A stretch of DNA of 64,000 nucleotides from Thauera sp. K11 (GCF_002354895.1 NZ_CP023439.1:496001-560000), one strand, 5' to 3'; counted from the first letter of the stretch, positions 39,240 through 48,382 are shown. Numbers and translations are program-made. Notes: generated by a model from the letters alone, not told the origin.

Positions 39240-39269
39240 CAGGCATAGCAGACCATAGGGGACCATAAC
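39225..39269. repeat. Iteron-like array of CATAGC units, period about 10
   Basis: CATAGC occurs at 39225, 39235 and 39244, followed by CATAGG at 39254 and CATAAC at 39264. All are in the same orientation and about one helical turn apart. The array spans the end of the hypothetical gene and lies 125 bases before the small genes leading to a putative replication protein, so an origin or an autoregulatory site is possible. Confidence 0.5.
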
Positions 39270-39393
39270 TCATCAGCCGCATTCCGGTTGGCTCAAACTC
39301 CACCTCGTCGATTCACATCGTGCCGTAAGGGCGAGAGTGAGTTGATGCGGAAGCGACCACGCGAGATGTGTCGCAATCGAGTAAGGAGTCAAA

Positions 39394-39654
39394 ATGGATA
39401 TCATCAAAATGGCGCTGGCCCGAGAGAAAGCTGAAAGTGAAGTTGGATTGGGGACGGACGCGTTTGCGGCGAACAACCACGTCAAAGGGCAATCCGTTCG
39501 CAAACGATACTGTCAAACTGGCAGCTATTTCGGCGTCCGCCCCGTCAAATTGGCGAATCGCCGCCTCTTGTGGCCCGCTGTCATCGTGACGCGTGATATT
39601 GCGAAGGTCGGGAATGATGAATCCATTGCTGGCGAAAGTGGGGTGGCAGGATGA
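39394..39654 (+). CDS. Small hypothetical island protein
   Basis: An 86-residue basic protein with no recognised family. TAAGGAG precedes the start at a good distance. The stop overlaps the start of the next gene (ATGA), and that gene overlaps the following one too, so three genes from here to 41398 form a tightly coupled operon. The protein may be a small DNA-binding accessory of the replication module; this is inferred only from position. Confidence 0.6.
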   Translation: MDIIKMALAREKAESEVGLGTDAFAANNHVKGQSVRKRYCQTGSYFGVRPVKLANRRLLWPAVIVTRDIAKVGNDESIAGESGVAG

Positions 39655-39962
39655 ATGCGCCCAGCAAGGATGGAAACCAGCCTATCAGTGACATTCATTG
39701 TGTGCCGAAGCAGGTCACAGCTTCAAGTTTGAGCGAGGCAATCAAATCCCTGCCGCCCACTGGTATCGCTGTATTTCAACAACGGTTTGCCGAGGTCTAC
39801 GATGACATCGCAGATGCGTTGGAGAGAAAAGTCGGCCGTAAGGAAATCATCACAACGCTGGCAGAACATGGTCTAAAACTGCATCATACCCAGTTTTCGG
39901 CGTTGCTCAGAGCTGAGGCCGTACGTCGTGGTGATGCGGTGAAATTGGAGGTGACGCGATGA
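39651..39962 (+). CDS. Small hypothetical protein, possible helix-turn-helix
   Basis: A 103-residue protein. The segment RKEIITTLAEHGLKLHHTQFSALLR looks like a helix-turn-helix as found in mobile-element regulators, with the recognition helix near residues 76-86. Both ends overlap neighbours by 4 bases. I cannot name a family. Confidence 0.6.
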   Translation: MNAPSKDGNQPISDIHCVPKQVTASSLSEAIKSLPPTGIAVFQQRFAEVYDDIADALERKVGRKEIITTLAEHGLKLHHTQFSALLRAEAVRRGDAVKLEVTR

Positions 39963-41398
39963 ATGCTCCCTTCCTCAATCAACAGTATCCGATCGACGCC
40001 TTCCCGCACATCGTCGAGGACGCGCTTATCGAAGTCAATGGCATCGTTCAGGCGCCGATGTCCATGACGGCCTTGTCCTTCTTGAGTTCGATGTCAGCGA
40101 TCATTCAACGTGTTGCAGATGTTCGCCTTCCTACGGGCCAGGTGAAACCTGCATCTATTTTTGCACTCGTCGTTGCTGAAAGCGGTGAGCGCAAGACGGC
40201 AATCGACGAACTCATCGCGTCGCCGATCAGGGAGCATGATGAGGCCGAAGAGCGTCGGTTCGTCAAACATCGCGATAATTTCGTGAAGGCGATTGACCGC
40301 TGGCAGTCAACTCGAACCGCGCATATTAAGCGTATGTCGAAGCTCGCCGAAAAGGGGGAGCCGACCGATATGATTGAGCACAAGCTGGTCGAACTGGACA
40401 CCATCAAACCAATGGAACCGCGTTTGCGGCGGCTCGTCCGGCAGGACATGACGAACGCGGCGTTAATGTCTGCTCTTGAAGGTGACGGTGAGGCTGTGTT
40501 CGTCAATGCCAGTGAAGGTGATGTTGCCCTCAAGAGCGACTTAATGCAGCAACACTTCGCCACTTTGAACATGGCTTGGGGTGGTGAATCTATCCTGACT
40601 GACCGTGCTACCGATAGTCGTACAGCTACGAATCCGCGTTGCACGTTGTCGGTGATGGTGCAACACGAAGTGCTCGAGAAGTTCATGATGAAACGTGGTG
40701 ACGTGCTGCGTAGCTCTGGATTTCTCGCGCGTTGCTTGGTTACACGCCCCATGTCAATGATCGGCAATCGCTTCGTTTTAAGCGAACCTCCACAATGGAA
40801 ACATTTGGACGTTTTTCACGCTCGCCTCCGGAATATTCTTGAGGAAGGTGATCTGCGACTTGTGGCAGACGTTCCCCGTCGCACCATGGAGTTCGACAAT
40901 GAGGCGCGTCGTCAGTGGGCCTCCCATGCGAACAAAGTCGAGACGATGCTGCGCGAGGGCGACTATTTGTACGAAGTACGCGACTTTGGCGCGAAATTGA
41001 TGGAACACGTTGCTCGCGTCGCAGCCATTCTTCATGTCTTCTCGTGTCAGGAAGGCAAGATTACTGTCGACACCGTTGAACGCGCATTTTCGATTGTGTG
41101 GTTCCATGCGGAAGAGTTTCGACTGCTGTTCTCGCCATCGCTTGAAGTCCCGCAGGCAGTCATCGATGCTGAAAAAATCGAGCGCTACCTGCTGCACAAT
41201 GTTTGGATGAACGGATGGGATACGATCCATCGCAACGAGATGCATCGTATCGGCCCGGTTCGTGGGCTGGATCGTTTCGTTCCCGCCATCGACGTTCTGG
41301 TGTCGCAAGGCAGGATTTGGATTACGCAAGCCCATCGAAAAGCACCACTCGTCGTCAACCTGAACCCGGCATTTTTCAACGTCCCCCGTCTCATGTAA
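39959..41398 (+). CDS. DUF3987 / YfjI-type protein (replication module of mobile elements)
   Basis: A 479-residue protein similar to the YfjI/DUF3987 family found in satellites, prophages and ICEs. The N-terminal region has the characteristic FALVVAESGERKTAIDELI, a P-loop-like motif (GESGERKT variant with A for the first G) near residues 77-87, followed by a long helical insert (residues 90-150) and then a helicase-like core. Family members are thought to take part in DNA replication, often as primase-helicase-like proteins. The gene is the last of a coupled three-gene operon and is followed by a strong terminator. Confidence 0.8.
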   Translation: MNAPFLNQQYPIDAFPHIVEDALIEVNGIVQAPMSMTALSFLSSMSAIIQRVADVRLPTGQVKPASIFALVVAESGERKTAIDELIASPIREHDEAEERRFVKHRDNFVKAIDRWQSTRTAHIKRMSKLAEKGEPTDMIEHKLVELDTIKPMEPRLRRLVRQDMTNAALMSALEGDGEAVFVNASEGDVALKSDLMQQHFATLNMAWGGESILTDRATDSRTATNPRCTLSVMVQHEVLEKFMMKRGDVLRSSGFLARCLVTRPMSMIGNRFVLSEPPQWKHLDVFHARLRNILEEGDLRLVADVPRRTMEFDNEARRQWASHANKVETMLREGDYLYEVRDFGAKLMEHVARVAAILHVFSCQEGKITVDTVERAFSIVWFHAEEFRLLFSPSLEVPQAVIDAEKIERYLLHNVWMNGWDTIHRNEMHRIGPVRGLDRFVPAIDVLVSQGRIWITQAHRKAPLVVNLNPAFFNVPRLM

Positions 41399-41430
41399 TC
41401 GTCGGGAATTGACAGCCGTTTTGTTGCGCT

Positions 41431-41477
41431 CGATGCGCTCGTGCGATTTTGTCGCACGAGCGCATCGTTTTTTTTTA
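41431..41477 (+). terminator. Terminator after the DUF3987 gene
   Basis: CGATGCGCTCGTGCGA (41431-41446) pairs perfectly with TCGCACGAGCGCATCG (41452-41467), then a run of nine or more T. The remaining gap up to 41768 holds no gene that I can see. Confidence 0.95.
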
Positions 41478-41768
41478 TCCCTACCTCAGCTAAAACTGAA
41501 CCGCCCTCTGTACGCTTCCGAAGCGGACTCTGTCCATAACTCCGTATACGGTGGAGAGAACAATACCCTCGCTTTTCTCGAAATGTCCTATCAGTTTCAT
41601 TCGCTTCGAGCTACCTTTCGGCAAGGTCGTCTCGGTGCTTCTTATGCAATACGGGATAATACGGGGTACGGGTAGAGACAGTGCAAGCGCAGTGACGACT
41701 GGTCGCCTCCTTCGATGAGAAGCGGGTTGTTGCTCTCCATCTTCAATCAACAACCGGCGGAGCACAGC

Positions 41769-42338
41769 ATGGGCAGCACAGCACGAAAAGCCGTACGCAA
41801 CGCAGACCGAGTGATGGGACTTGAGCAAGCGATGTTCGACTGGCGCTCACGTCACGTCATCCTTGTGCTGACCCTCACCTACAAACCCGAATGGCAGCAC
41901 GAGATCACGCTAGACATCATTCGTCAGCATCGAGATCAATTGCTCAACAACAGGCGAGGCAACGCGTTACTGCGAGGCATCAACGGCTACGTGTGGAAAA
42001 TCGAAGAAGGGCACGATGCGGGTGGCTTGCATCTGCACGTCGTCATCTTCTACAACGGCAACCATCGAGCAGACATTCACATCGCCAGGAGCATCGGTGA
42101 TTACTGGGTGAATGTCATCACGCATGACAAGGGTGCGTATTGGAACAGCAACGCGCAAAAAGAGCATCACGCTCGTTACGGTCATGGCATAGGCACGGGG
42201 CAAATCGACCGACACGATCACGACAGGCGCGAGGCGCTACGACAGAACCTCCTATACCTTGCCAAGAATGATCAGCATGTCACAACCAGAATGAACCCGC
42301 ACTACAGGACATTCGGAACGAGCCAGTTCCCGGCCTAG
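41769..42338 (+). CDS. YagK/YfjJ (inovirus Gp2-like) HUH replication protein
   Basis: A 189-residue protein of the YagK/YfjJ family, related to inovirus Gp2 and found in P4-like and CP4-type elements. It has the HUH-type metal motif in GGLHLHVVIFYNG (residues about 93-105) and a downstream tyrosine-containing helix NLLYLAKNDQHV that could hold the nicking tyrosine. Expected role is rolling-circle initiation or a related DNA-nicking step. ATG 41769 has GGCGGAG upstream; an in-frame ATG at 41715 lacks one. A decayed copy of its C-terminus lies 140 bases downstream. Confidence 0.8.
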   Translation: MGSTARKAVRNADRVMGLEQAMFDWRSRHVILVLTLTYKPEWQHEITLDIIRQHRDQLLNNRRGNALLRGINGYVWKIEEGHDAGGLHLHVVIFYNGNHRADIHIARSIGDYWVNVITHDKGAYWNSNAQKEHHARYGHGIGTGQIDRHDHDRREALRQNLLYLAKNDQHVTTRMNPHYRTFGTSQFPA

Positions 42339-42475
42339 GGAAGCCAGCGGCTATCGTCCCTGTCGATCAGTTTTCCCATCGTGCATCCCCTGCGTTCTTG
42401 TTTAAAAAAGATTGTGGTTACAGCTGATTACTAATAGGCTTGAATGCTAGCCGAGCATCGTGCGACAAAAAAACT

Positions 42476-42574
42476 AAAAATGATCAATATGTTACGACAA
42501 AGATGAATCCCCATCGCTACATGTTCGGGACAAGTCAGTTACCGATCGGAAAGTATCTTTCAGCGCAGATGTAG
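42476..42574 (+). pseudogene. Remnant duplicate of the YagK/YfjJ C-terminus
   Basis: Reading from 42476 gives KNDQYVTTKMNPHRYMFGTS then QLP, nearly the same as KNDQHVTTRMNPHYRTFGTS with QFP at the end of the intact gene upstream. The rest of the gene is missing and no start is near. The third-base changes show an older duplication or recombination between related elements. Confidence 0.75.
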
Positions 42575-42583
42575 AAGAAAAGT

Positions 42584-42901
42584 TCAAGACCGATTGATCG
42601 GTCTGATCGAAGCTAGAAATACGGTGTCGTGCTTAATGGAGTTTCGTCTGATGATAAATGGCGTCGCTTCTCTGCTCTGCATCAGTTTGCGAACTTGCGA
42701 TCTCGACGTCGTTTTGCCTATGCGCGATGTCGACCATCCATGTTTAAAAAGGACAAATTTCTTCCCTTCCGCTTGTGCTCGTTTAAGTGCGTCAAGAGAA
42801 CGCTCCCATACTTGCCTCATTTTTTCCCAGTAGGGGAGATTGTAGTCTAGGTCGTCCTTGTCCACGTGAAGGTCTATTTCCAGGGTAGTTTGAGGATCCA
42901 T
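42584..42901 (-). CDS. Small protein with Smr-like pattern
   Basis: A 105-residue protein. It has the pattern of a Smr domain: an acidic LEIDLHVDKDD strand, a helix (RSLDALKRAQAEGKKFVLF) and KHGWSTSRIGKTTSRSQVRK, reminiscent of the HGKG loop. True Smr nucleases have DLHG and HGxG motifs, here DLHV and HGWS, so activity is doubtful. It is encoded against the preceding genes, with low GC content. No strong ribosome-binding site is seen. Confidence 0.55.
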   Translation of the reverse strand: MDPQTTLEIDLHVDKDDLDYNLPYWEKMRQVWERSLDALKRAQAEGKKFVLFKHGWSTSRIGKTTSRSQVRKLMQSREATPFIIRRNSIKHDTVFLASIRPINRS

Positions 42902-43018
42902 AAATCTAACCCAGTCACCCCCCCCTCGCTGTTGAATTTATGAGTCACTGGTTATTCCTTTCTCAGCCCCAATAAGTTAGTCTATTTTTAAATTATACAG
43001 CATCAAATTGGTAAAATA

Positions 43019-44120
43019 TTAACCAGGCAATCAAATAGATTATGCTAAGATTCCGACATGGACAAGATCGATGCCAGAAAGCTGCCGCTTGAGACTCTCG
43101 AACATATTCGCCGCCAGGCGTTTGTGCTTCGCAAGCAGGGCTACACGTGGGTTCATATCGCTGAGGTTTGCGGAGTTCATGTTGGCACGGTGTTGAAATG
43201 GCGCGGCGTGCTCAAGCGGACAGCGTCGATACCGTCATCAAAGGCGGGCAACGTGGTCGCCGTCATGGCTCGGGGCGAACACTGACGCTGGTTTAAGAAG
43301 AGCAGTTGCGCTTGAGGATCATCGGTTCGAACCCCGCGCAGTTGCAGCTCGAATTCGCGCTGTGGAACCGTCGTGCGGCCATGCTCGCGATCAAGCAATT
43401 GTACGGTATCGACATGCCCATTCGCGCGGTTGACGAGTACCTTCGACGCTGGGGTCTCACGCCGCAGCGACCAGCCAAGCGCGCACTTGAACAGGATCCA
43501 GCTCGGCTCAAGGCGTGGCTCGAGGACGAATACCCGAAGATCGTCACGCGCGCCAAGGCTGAGGACGCCGAGATTTACTGGGGCGACGAGACGGCGATTC
43601 GCCAGGATTCGAACTGGGTGCGCGGTTACTCGCCGGCGGGGATGACGCCCGAGTTGCCCCTTCCGGCCGCTCGCTGTGGCTCGACCTCGATGATCTCGGC
43701 GATCACCAAGCAGGGGCTGGTGCGTTTCTCGTTCTTCGAGGGGCTATCGATGTCGAGCGCTTCATCGTCTTTTTGCAGGATCTGATCCAGGACGCGCAGC
43801 GTAAGGTGTTTCTGATCGTCGATAACCTGCGTGTGCATCGTGCCAACCGTGTTCGTGAGTGAGTCGCTGAGCATGTCGGAAAGATCGAGCTGTTTTACCT
43901 GCCGCCCTATGCGCCGGAACTCAATCCCGACGAGTATCTGAATCGTGACCTCAAGACGGCGACACGCTCCGGGCCGATAGCCAAAATGCCATTGCGCTGC
44001 TTGGGAAGGTACGTGCCTGCATGGAGCGCATTGCGGCGATACCGGCACGTGTGCGGGCGTATTTCAGCCATGAGCATGTTCGCCGCGCTCGGTAAATTCT
44101 CTATTTGATTGCCGGGTTAA
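43019..44120 (+). mobile_element. IS630-family insertion sequence, degenerate
   Basis: Terminal inverted repeats of about 25 bases are visible: TTAACCAGGCAATCAAATAG at the left and its complement ending ...TTTGATTGCCGGGTTAA at the right, 22 of 25 matching. Both ends are flanked by TA (43017-43018 and 44121-44122), the target duplication specific to IS630. The element is 1102 bases and its transposase gene is broken. Confidence 0.9.
43058..44096 (+). pseudogene. IS630 transposase, several disruptions
   Basis: The reading begins with a helix-turn-helix (YTWVHIAEVCGVHVGTVLKW), shifts frame near 43212, meets a TAA (43293-43295) where a glutamine is expected (LTLV-stop-EEQLRLR), then continues with the winged-helix and DDE region (EDAEIYWGDETAIRQ). 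It shifts again near 43660-43690, and later parts contain FLIVDNLRVHRA, a TGA in place of a residue at 43861 and PPYAPELNPDE. At least two frameshifts and two stops exist, so the copy is dead. Confidence 0.9.
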
Positions 44121-44131
44121 TAGTGACGCAG

Positions 44132-44164
44132 TAAAAATAGGGGTGGGCGCCTGCGGCGCCCCCC
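44132..44164 (-). terminator. Terminator of the leo operon (minus strand)
   Basis: GGGCGCC (44145-44151) pairs with GGCGCCC (44155-44161), and on the minus strand the stem is followed by CTATTTTTAC, which supplies a T tract. It is located just after the stop codon of the leoA-like gene. Confidence 0.65.
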
Positions 44165-44174
44165 TGTTGTTCGT

Positions 44175-45908
44175 TCAGGTCGTTGCTTCAGACCGCGCAG
44201 GCGCCGGCATCAGCGCATTCAGCTTTGTTTTCACGCTTTGGAGCTTGGCTTGACTGGTGCTGATGAACGTCGAACGCTCCTCCACGGTTTCAACGATTTT
44301 CTCAAACGCCTTGAGCTGCGGGGCAAAGAAGTCCAGCAGCTTTTCGTTGTCACCGATGATGACGTAGATATCCTTGAAGGCACTTGTGATCACCTCGGTA
44401 ATAGACTCCTTGGCGTCCTTCAGTTCCTGTTCCAGCTCATGAGCCTTGTATGCGTTTAACAGATCCGAGGTAACGGTGAAGACTGCGCCCGCAGGGCCTG
44501 CCCATTTGCAAATGGCTCCCGCAATCTTGGTCGCCTGCCAGGGCTTGAACTTGATCGCAACACCCGTTACCGCGCTGAGCGCATCGCGGGCGGCGAATAC
44601 CGCGCCCTTGATGATGTCTGGGCTCAGGTTGGCTATCCCCTTGGCGGCCCCACCCATCGACTTGAGAGCACTTTCGCCCATGGCATTGAGAAAGCTTTCG
44701 CTAGAGTTGAGTTGGCGGCCGATATCCTGAGAGATGCGGCTGGTAACTTTGGAGGACTGATCAAACGAGCGATCGATCGCGCTCTTAATCTTCAGGTTCA
44801 GTTTGAAGCCTACGCTCTCCTCGGTGTAACCGAGTTCGTCCTCAAGGAATTCACGGATTTTTTCCAGGGAAATAGGGCGGAGTTTGCCCAGCAAATCTTT
44901 CTCAAGGTTTTGCAGTTCCTGGGACAGTTCGCCGGCCAGTCGTTTGACTTCGCGGCGGCCATTGGCAATGTCCTGGCTGATACGTACCGACTCCTCGGCA
45001 TTCTGCTCGGCAAACAACTTGAGCCGCTCCAACTGCTCCTCAGCGCGCACCACATGCTGGCCGACGACATCGCGCACGACATCCAGGCCGGTCTTGGCAA
45101 TCAGCACCGCCGGAACATTGTGCCGCAATACCTGGGTGGTCATGGCTTTGAGGTCGTTGATCCGCGAACGGCTTTCATAGTGTTCGGGTTTGCCGAACCA
45201 GAACTCCAGGCCACGCCCATTCGGGTTGGATGCCAGGCAGACGATATTCAGTCGGGCCATTTCGTCGGGGCTGAGGTTGGCTGCACGCTGCAGCTTGGCC
45301 TTGAGGTTGCCCTCCTTGATCGCGGCCTGGGCATCGAACAGCACTTGTTCGGTGAGGTCGGTCACCTCGTCCATCTTGTTGATCACGAAAACGGTCGAGG
45401 ACAGCTTGTTCAGGTCCCGTAGCACCCACTTGACGATATCGTTATGGCTTTCCTTGAGTGGGTTGGTGGCATCCACCACATACAGAATCAGATGCGCCTC
45501 AGAGATGTAGCGTTTGGTCAGATCTTCATACATCACGGGCTCGCCGTCGACGCTCTTTTGCTTGTCGCCGAACAGGCCGGGGGTGTCGATGATCTCGCAC
45601 TTTTCTGGCAGCCCCTGCGGGGAATAGATGGCCAGACGGTCGGAGGATTCGTCCATGTCGATATTCATATCGGCCATGACCTTGCCCAGCCAGGCGGCAA
45701 TGACGCTGGTCTTGCCATCAGAGAAGGCCCCGAGCAGGGCGATGCGCAGGACATCGGACTCGATGGCCTGTACCGCCGAGTCGATCTTCTGCAGTTCACT
45801 GCCGACGTCCGCACCCATCTCGCCCAGTTCGTCGAGCACCGCACGCAATTGCTCCAACCTTTCGAGCGCGGCCTGCTTCTCAACATTGAACTGCTTGAAT
45901 TGTTCCAT
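44175..45908 (-). CDS. leoA: LeoA-like dynamin family GTPase
   Basis: A 577-residue bacterial dynamin-like protein. The opening MEQFKQFN closely resembles LeoA of enterotoxigenic E. coli. The GTPase motifs are complete: P-loop GAFSDGKTS (60-68), DTPG (108-111) and NKMD (177-180). Long helices follow (residues 270-400, stalk), and a hydrophobic segment near 430-500 (AAKGIANLSPDIIKGAVFAA; KWAGPAGAVFTVTSDLL) would be the membrane-insertion paddle, with a KFKPW motif shared with LeoA. LeoA, together with LeoBC, was described as membrane remodelling and linked to vesicle secretion; dynamin-like proteins have also been implicated in phage defence. It overlaps leoB by 29 bases and ends the operon. 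Confidence 0.88.
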   Translation of the reverse strand: MEQFKQFNVEKQAALERLEQLRAVLDELGEMGADVGSELQKIDSAVQAIESDVLRIALLGAFSDGKTSVIAAWLGKVMADMNIDMDESSDRLAIYSPQGLPEKCEIIDTPGLFGDKQKSVDGEPVMYEDLTKRYISEAHLILYVVDATNPLKESHNDIVKWVLRDLNKLSSTVFVINKMDEVTDLTEQVLFDAQAAIKEGNLKAKLQRAANLSPDEMARLNIVCLASNPNGRGLEFWFGKPEHYESRSRINDLKAMTTQVLRHNVPAVLIAKTGLDVVRDVVGQHVVRAEEQLERLKLFAEQNAEESVRISQDIANGRREVKRLAGELSQELQNLEKDLLGKLRPISLEKIREFLEDELGYTEESVGFKLNLKIKSAIDRSFDQSSKVTSRISQDIGRQLNSSESFLNAMGESALKSMGGAAKGIANLSPDIIKGAVFAARDALSAVTGVAIKFKPWQATKIAGAICKWAGPAGAVFTVTSDLLNAYKAHELEQELKDAKESITEVITSAFKDIYVIIGDNEKLLDFFAPQLKAFEKIVETVEERSTFISTSQAKLQSVKTKLNALMPAPARSEATT

Positions 45909-47619
45909 ATGGCATGTTCTCCAACTGTTCTCTGGTACGGTTCATCAGCGCCATCTGCTGCTCGATGATCTTCAGAGGACGCTTGAGCGACTCATCGAGT
46001 TGTTGCACGCGAGACAAAACGGCTTCGTCAATCTGCTTGTGCACGGGGGCGAACAGCGTCTTGTGCTCCTCCTGCAAGGCTTTGCAGGCTTCGGACCAAG
46101 CCTCATTGATCTTTTCCTGCACTTGCCCTTGTGCCTTGCGAATGCGTTTTTCCTTGCTGGTTAGTGAGTTCAGCAAGCTGACCAGAATGCCCGCCACGGC
46201 ACCGGCAATGGCACCTATCAAGTTGCCAATCACCGGAAACGCGGTACCGATACCGGCCCCTGCCAAAGCGTAGGAACCTATGTTGAAGGCCATCCAGCCA
46301 TAGTCGCCAAGTTCCAGGCCAAAGCCCAACTCAAGTGTCTTGTAGTTGATGTTCAGGGTATCGGCGTCACAGAGCATTTGCTCGAGTTCGACCCGCGCAA
46401 CGTCCTCTAGGAGCCGCTGCATGGCCTGCTGCAGATCCTGACGCAGGCCAGTAAGATACGTTATAAACTGCTTCTGCAACTCGTCTTTGAGCGATTTCTG
46501 CCGATCCTTGAATGCACTATTTACCTTGCGAGAGATCTCGTCGTTGTCGCCGAAATGCTGTTCGATGATCGTGTCGGCCTTTTCTTTGAGCTCATTAAAG
46601 AGCTTATCACAAAGGTTTTTCCTTCCAGCAATGACCAGCGGCTCGAAACTCTCCAGGGCCCCCTTGACCGCTTCACGGCACTTCTCAAACTCCGGTTTGG
46701 TCCTGGCGACGAATGCTTCGTGCGTGGCGTATAGCGCTTGCAGCGTCGCGGCGTTCTCGACAAGCAGTTCGTGCACCTTGGTCTTGTTACTCTCGATCAT
46801 GTCTTCCCGGAAAGTCTCGAGTTTGCCATGCAGCACCTTGGCGACTGACTTGATCTGGCTGAACTCGTACATCGCCTTGGATGAGGCGAAGTGCTTCTGG
46901 TAATTGCGCTGCTGGATAACCAAGTCTGGGCTACGGGACGGATCGATCGTGGTACGCCCGGTCTGCGCATCGCTCGCCAGCGCCGAGAACGCCAGCAGCC
47001 CCTGCACGCAATGACCGGGCTGCATGACCTTGCTGCCCAATACCGAACGCAGCACTTCCTCGGTCTGCTGCAAGGCGACGGTGGAGCCGCCGTGACCTGT
47101 CAGGGACTTACGGTCTTCCTCGAACTCGTAGGCATCGGCATTGCCGCGCACATTGACCAAGGGGTAGACCTGAGTGCCCAGTCGCAGGTAGGCGCGGATT
47201 TTCTGCGCGGTGGCCTTCTCGGGCTTTTTGTTGGTGCCGTTTACATAGAACACCAGATGAGCCTTGGCCACCGCTTCACGGACCATATGCGCGTACTTGC
47301 TTTCGTCACCCTCGATACCAGGCACGTCGATCAACTGAAAGCGCTTGCCCTTGTAGTTCAGGGGATAGAGCGTATTGCCCTTGGTGAAATCGGCTTCGCC
47401 GGTACCGATGATCAGGCCGTCTACCCGGTGTACTTGGGCCTTCTTGCGTTCATAGGCCAACAGCTTGTCGAGCAGTGTTGTGAGTTGGCGATTGAGCAGT
47501 GCATCGAGGGTAGGGGAGTGCGCCTCGATGTGCTGGAGGGCAGGCGTGGCGGTGGGGGCAACTGGCGAGGGCGTTGACGTTGCCTCATCGAACAGTTCAT
47601 CGAGTTCATGGCGGCTCAA
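45880..47619 (-). CDS. leoB: LeoB-like dynamin half lacking a P-loop
   Basis: A 579-residue protein with the later GTPase motifs only: a switch-like ADFTKGNTLYPL (residues 77-88) and DVPGIEGDE (98-106). No P-loop is present at its N-terminus; the P-loop is in the gene upstream (leoC). The usual NKxD is replaced by NVRGNAD. The stalk helices are followed by a strong hydrophobic region (IGSYALAGAGIGTAFPVIGN to GILVSLLNSL, about 430-480), the likely paddle. The start is a TTG one base after the leoC stop, with GGAG upstream. Together LeoC and LeoB are thought to make one dynamin. Confidence 0.83.
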   Translation of the reverse strand: MSRHELDELFDEATSTPSPVAPTATPALQHIEAHSPTLDALLNRQLTTLLDKLLAYERKKAQVHRVDGLIIGTGEADFTKGNTLYPLNYKGKRFQLIDVPGIEGDESKYAHMVREAVAKAHLVFYVNGTNKKPEKATAQKIRAYLRLGTQVYPLVNVRGNADAYEFEEDRKSLTGHGGSTVALQQTEEVLRSVLGSKVMQPGHCVQGLLAFSALASDAQTGRTTIDPSRSPDLVIQQRNYQKHFASSKAMYEFSQIKSVAKVLHGKLETFREDMIESNKTKVHELLVENAATLQALYATHEAFVARTKPEFEKCREAVKGALESFEPLVIAGRKNLCDKLFNELKEKADTIIEQHFGDNDEISRKVNSAFKDRQKSLKDELQKQFITYLTGLRQDLQQAMQRLLEDVARVELEQMLCDADTLNINYKTLELGFGLELGDYGWMAFNIGSYALAGAGIGTAFPVIGNLIGAIAGAVAGILVSLLNSLTSKEKRIRKAQGQVQEKINEAWSEACKALQEEHKTLFAPVHKQIDEAVLSRVQQLDESLKRPLKIIEQQMALMNRTREQLENMPYGTIQAVQC

Positions 47620-47620
47620 C

Positions 47621-48382
47621 TCAGGCTCCTGCCAGTTTCAGCAATGCCACCGTAGCCGTGGCACCGATCAGGATCCCGCCGACACCGAACAGCGCCAGAC
47701 GTACTTTGGAACGCGATACCGCATGCGCTTGCTCGATTTGCAGGCGCTGCCAGGCCTCTTTCTGCTCCGCTGCCAGGTGAGCGCGGGACTCCTGTTCGGC
47801 GAGTTGCTGGCGATGCGCTGCTTCCTGTTGCTGCGCCTCAAGGCGTGCCTGGGCCTCTTGCTGGGCGAGCCGGGTTCTGGCGTCAGCTTCGGCTTGGGCA
47901 ATTGTGTTTCGCTCTCGGGCTTCGTGCTGAACTATTTGCGCCAGTCGGGCGGTACTTTGGCTGATGGCGGCTAGTTCACCCGTGTATTCGCTGTACAAGG
48001 CGTGCAGGCCTTTGCGGACGCGTTCGAGGTGAGCGGTAAGGGCCTGCGTGAACTGTTCCAAATCATCGGCATGCTGCCGCAGTAGTGCTTGGCGGGATTC
48101 TTCCTTGAACAGGATGCGTAGTGACTCGATGATCGTGCTCTTACCAGCGTTGGTCTCGCCGAAAAACGCCAGGGTGAACGTGTCCCACTCGGCATGGGTC
48201 TTCAACTGGTGCAGTTCGCTGTCGAAACGGGTCTGGATGTCACGAAGCTTGTCGGTGATGTTGCCGATTTCGCGCTTGCCATCCTTGTGCTCGACGTTGA
48301 GCGTGAGAATGTCGGCCATGGCGCTGCCGATGCTGTCTGATACGTCGGCATACAGGCGGTTGAGATCTTCGGGAGCGTTCAT
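47621..48382 (-). CDS. leoC: LeoC-like protein supplying the P-loop
   Basis: A 253-residue protein. A P-loop GETNAGKST (residues 75-83) follows a short helical leader, then an alanine/glutamine/glutamate-rich coiled coil (about 130-225) and a C-terminal membrane helix (LALFGVGGILIGATATVALL). It lacks the DxPG and NKxD motifs, which are in leoB, so the two are halves of one GTPase. Its ATG overlaps the stop of a small membrane ORF, and leoB follows with a 1-base gap, so translation of all genes is coupled. Confidence 0.83.
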   Translation of the reverse strand: MNAPEDLNRLYADVSDSIGSAMADILTLNVEHKDGKREIGNITDKLRDIQTRFDSELHQLKTHAEWDTFTLAFFGETNAGKSTIIESLRILFKEESRQALLRQHADDLEQFTQALTAHLERVRKGLHALYSEYTGELAAISQSTARLAQIVQHEARERNTIAQAEADARTRLAQQEAQARLEAQQQEAAHRQQLAEQESRAHLAAEQKEAWQRLQIEQAHAVSRSKVRLALFGVGGILIGATATVALLKLAGA

